Origin: Alphaproteobacteria bacterium
GTDB taxonomy: Bacteria; Pseudomonadota; Alphaproteobacteria; Micavibrionales; Micavibrionaceae
DNA length: 64,000 bases
Direction: 5' to 3'
NCBI GenBank assembly: GCA_016699735.1
Contig: CP065008.1
Location: forward strand, 1,240,001-1,304,000
The translations under genes and the position numbers were made by a program. Position 1 is the first letter of the stretch. Every line of letters begins with the position of its first letter. The notes under the pieces were generated by a model. That model ran no database searches. It was given only the letters and a program-made list of their open reading frames with translations, and was not told the DNA's origin. Of this stretch, positions 63,889 to 64,000 are shown one piece after another.

Positions 63889-64000
63889 TTAATTCAATGG
63901 CTCGCGTGGATCGGCGTAGAGAACCACATCCCCATCCTGTTGCAGCCGGGCAAGGAAATAAAATTTGACTTCCTCGTGCCGAATCTGCGACCGCCTCATA
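63889..64000 (-). CDS. Unknown gene cut by the window edge
   Basis: The minus-strand frame from the edge ends at TAA after codons reading MRRSQIRHEEVKFYFLARLQ... and VVLYADPREPLN. It may be the tail of a longer gene or a 36-residue protein. No family recognised. It precedes the ABC transporter gene by about 50 bases on the same strand. Confidence 0.45.
   Translation of the reverse strand, partial: MRRSQIRHEEVKFYFLARLQQDGDVVLYADPREPLN

Overview
The window looks like a chromosomal segment of an alphaproteobacterium. Lineage markers are the histidine phosphotransferase ChpT, the division-plane ATPase MipZ, an isocitrate dehydrogenase of the alphaproteobacterial/Thermus-like long type, and a cheA-cheW-cheY-cheB-cheR cluster with a CheZ-type phosphatase nearby. 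The mix of peptidoglycan hydrolases, an RTX protein and giant coiled-coil proteins would suit a predatory or host-associated lineage such as the Micavibrionales. That placement is inference only; no rRNA or tRNA gene is visible.

Layout. 1-10.8 kb is accessory DNA: two peptidoglycan hydrolases (a GH108-like muramidase cut by the window edge and a GH25 lysozyme), a secreted RTX protein, then a phage-derived block (ClpP-fold protease, terminase large subunit, small membrane proteins, SleB-type endolysin, a 49-residue cationic peptide and a three-helix holin) without capsid, portal or tail genes. A very AT-rich three-gene operon follows (TIGR04255-like protein, unknown protein, PIN nuclease) whose genes abut exactly; it is a candidate toxin-antitoxin or defence unit. 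10.9-20.1 kb is mostly housekeeping: icd, folD, yggT, metB, acnA, with interspersed unknown secreted proteins. Here one 40-bp promoter is duplicated in front of two consecutive genes and probably gives leaderless mRNAs.

20.1-36.3 kb holds unknown or weakly classified genes (an ankyrin-type protein, CheZ, a DUF3137-like protein, a phospholipid-methyltransferase-like protein, an FAD monooxygenase, small lipoproteins, prmB, an EF-hand protein), lepA, and a gene apparently split by an in-frame stop. A 600-bp gene-free stretch before lepA carries six REP-like palindromes. One unknown gene (22457-23035) has a perfect 15-bp hairpin burying its ribosome binding site.

36.4-44.8 kb is the most unusual part: a probable five-gene minus-strand operon with a 497-residue membrane-associated protein, an 1861-residue coiled-coil protein with a zincin-type HELLH motif and two tandem-repeat tracts, two small paralogous proteins, and a 59-residue protein with a CxxC pair. 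It ends at a strong terminator. None of its genes matches a family I know.

45.2-55.8 kb is a long minus-strand block: galU, algC-like mutase, chpT, cheA (with tandem CheW-like modules and a receiver domain), cheW, cheY, cheB, cheR, then purH. These join nucleotide-sugar supply, the ChpT phosphorelay node and a chemotaxis pathway. 56-64 kb carries a small unknown gene flanked by inverted 31-bp repeats, mipZ divergent from an aminopeptidase P gene, a large secreted unknown protein, rpsU, a lipase-like hydrolase and a double-ATPase peptide ABC transporter subunit.
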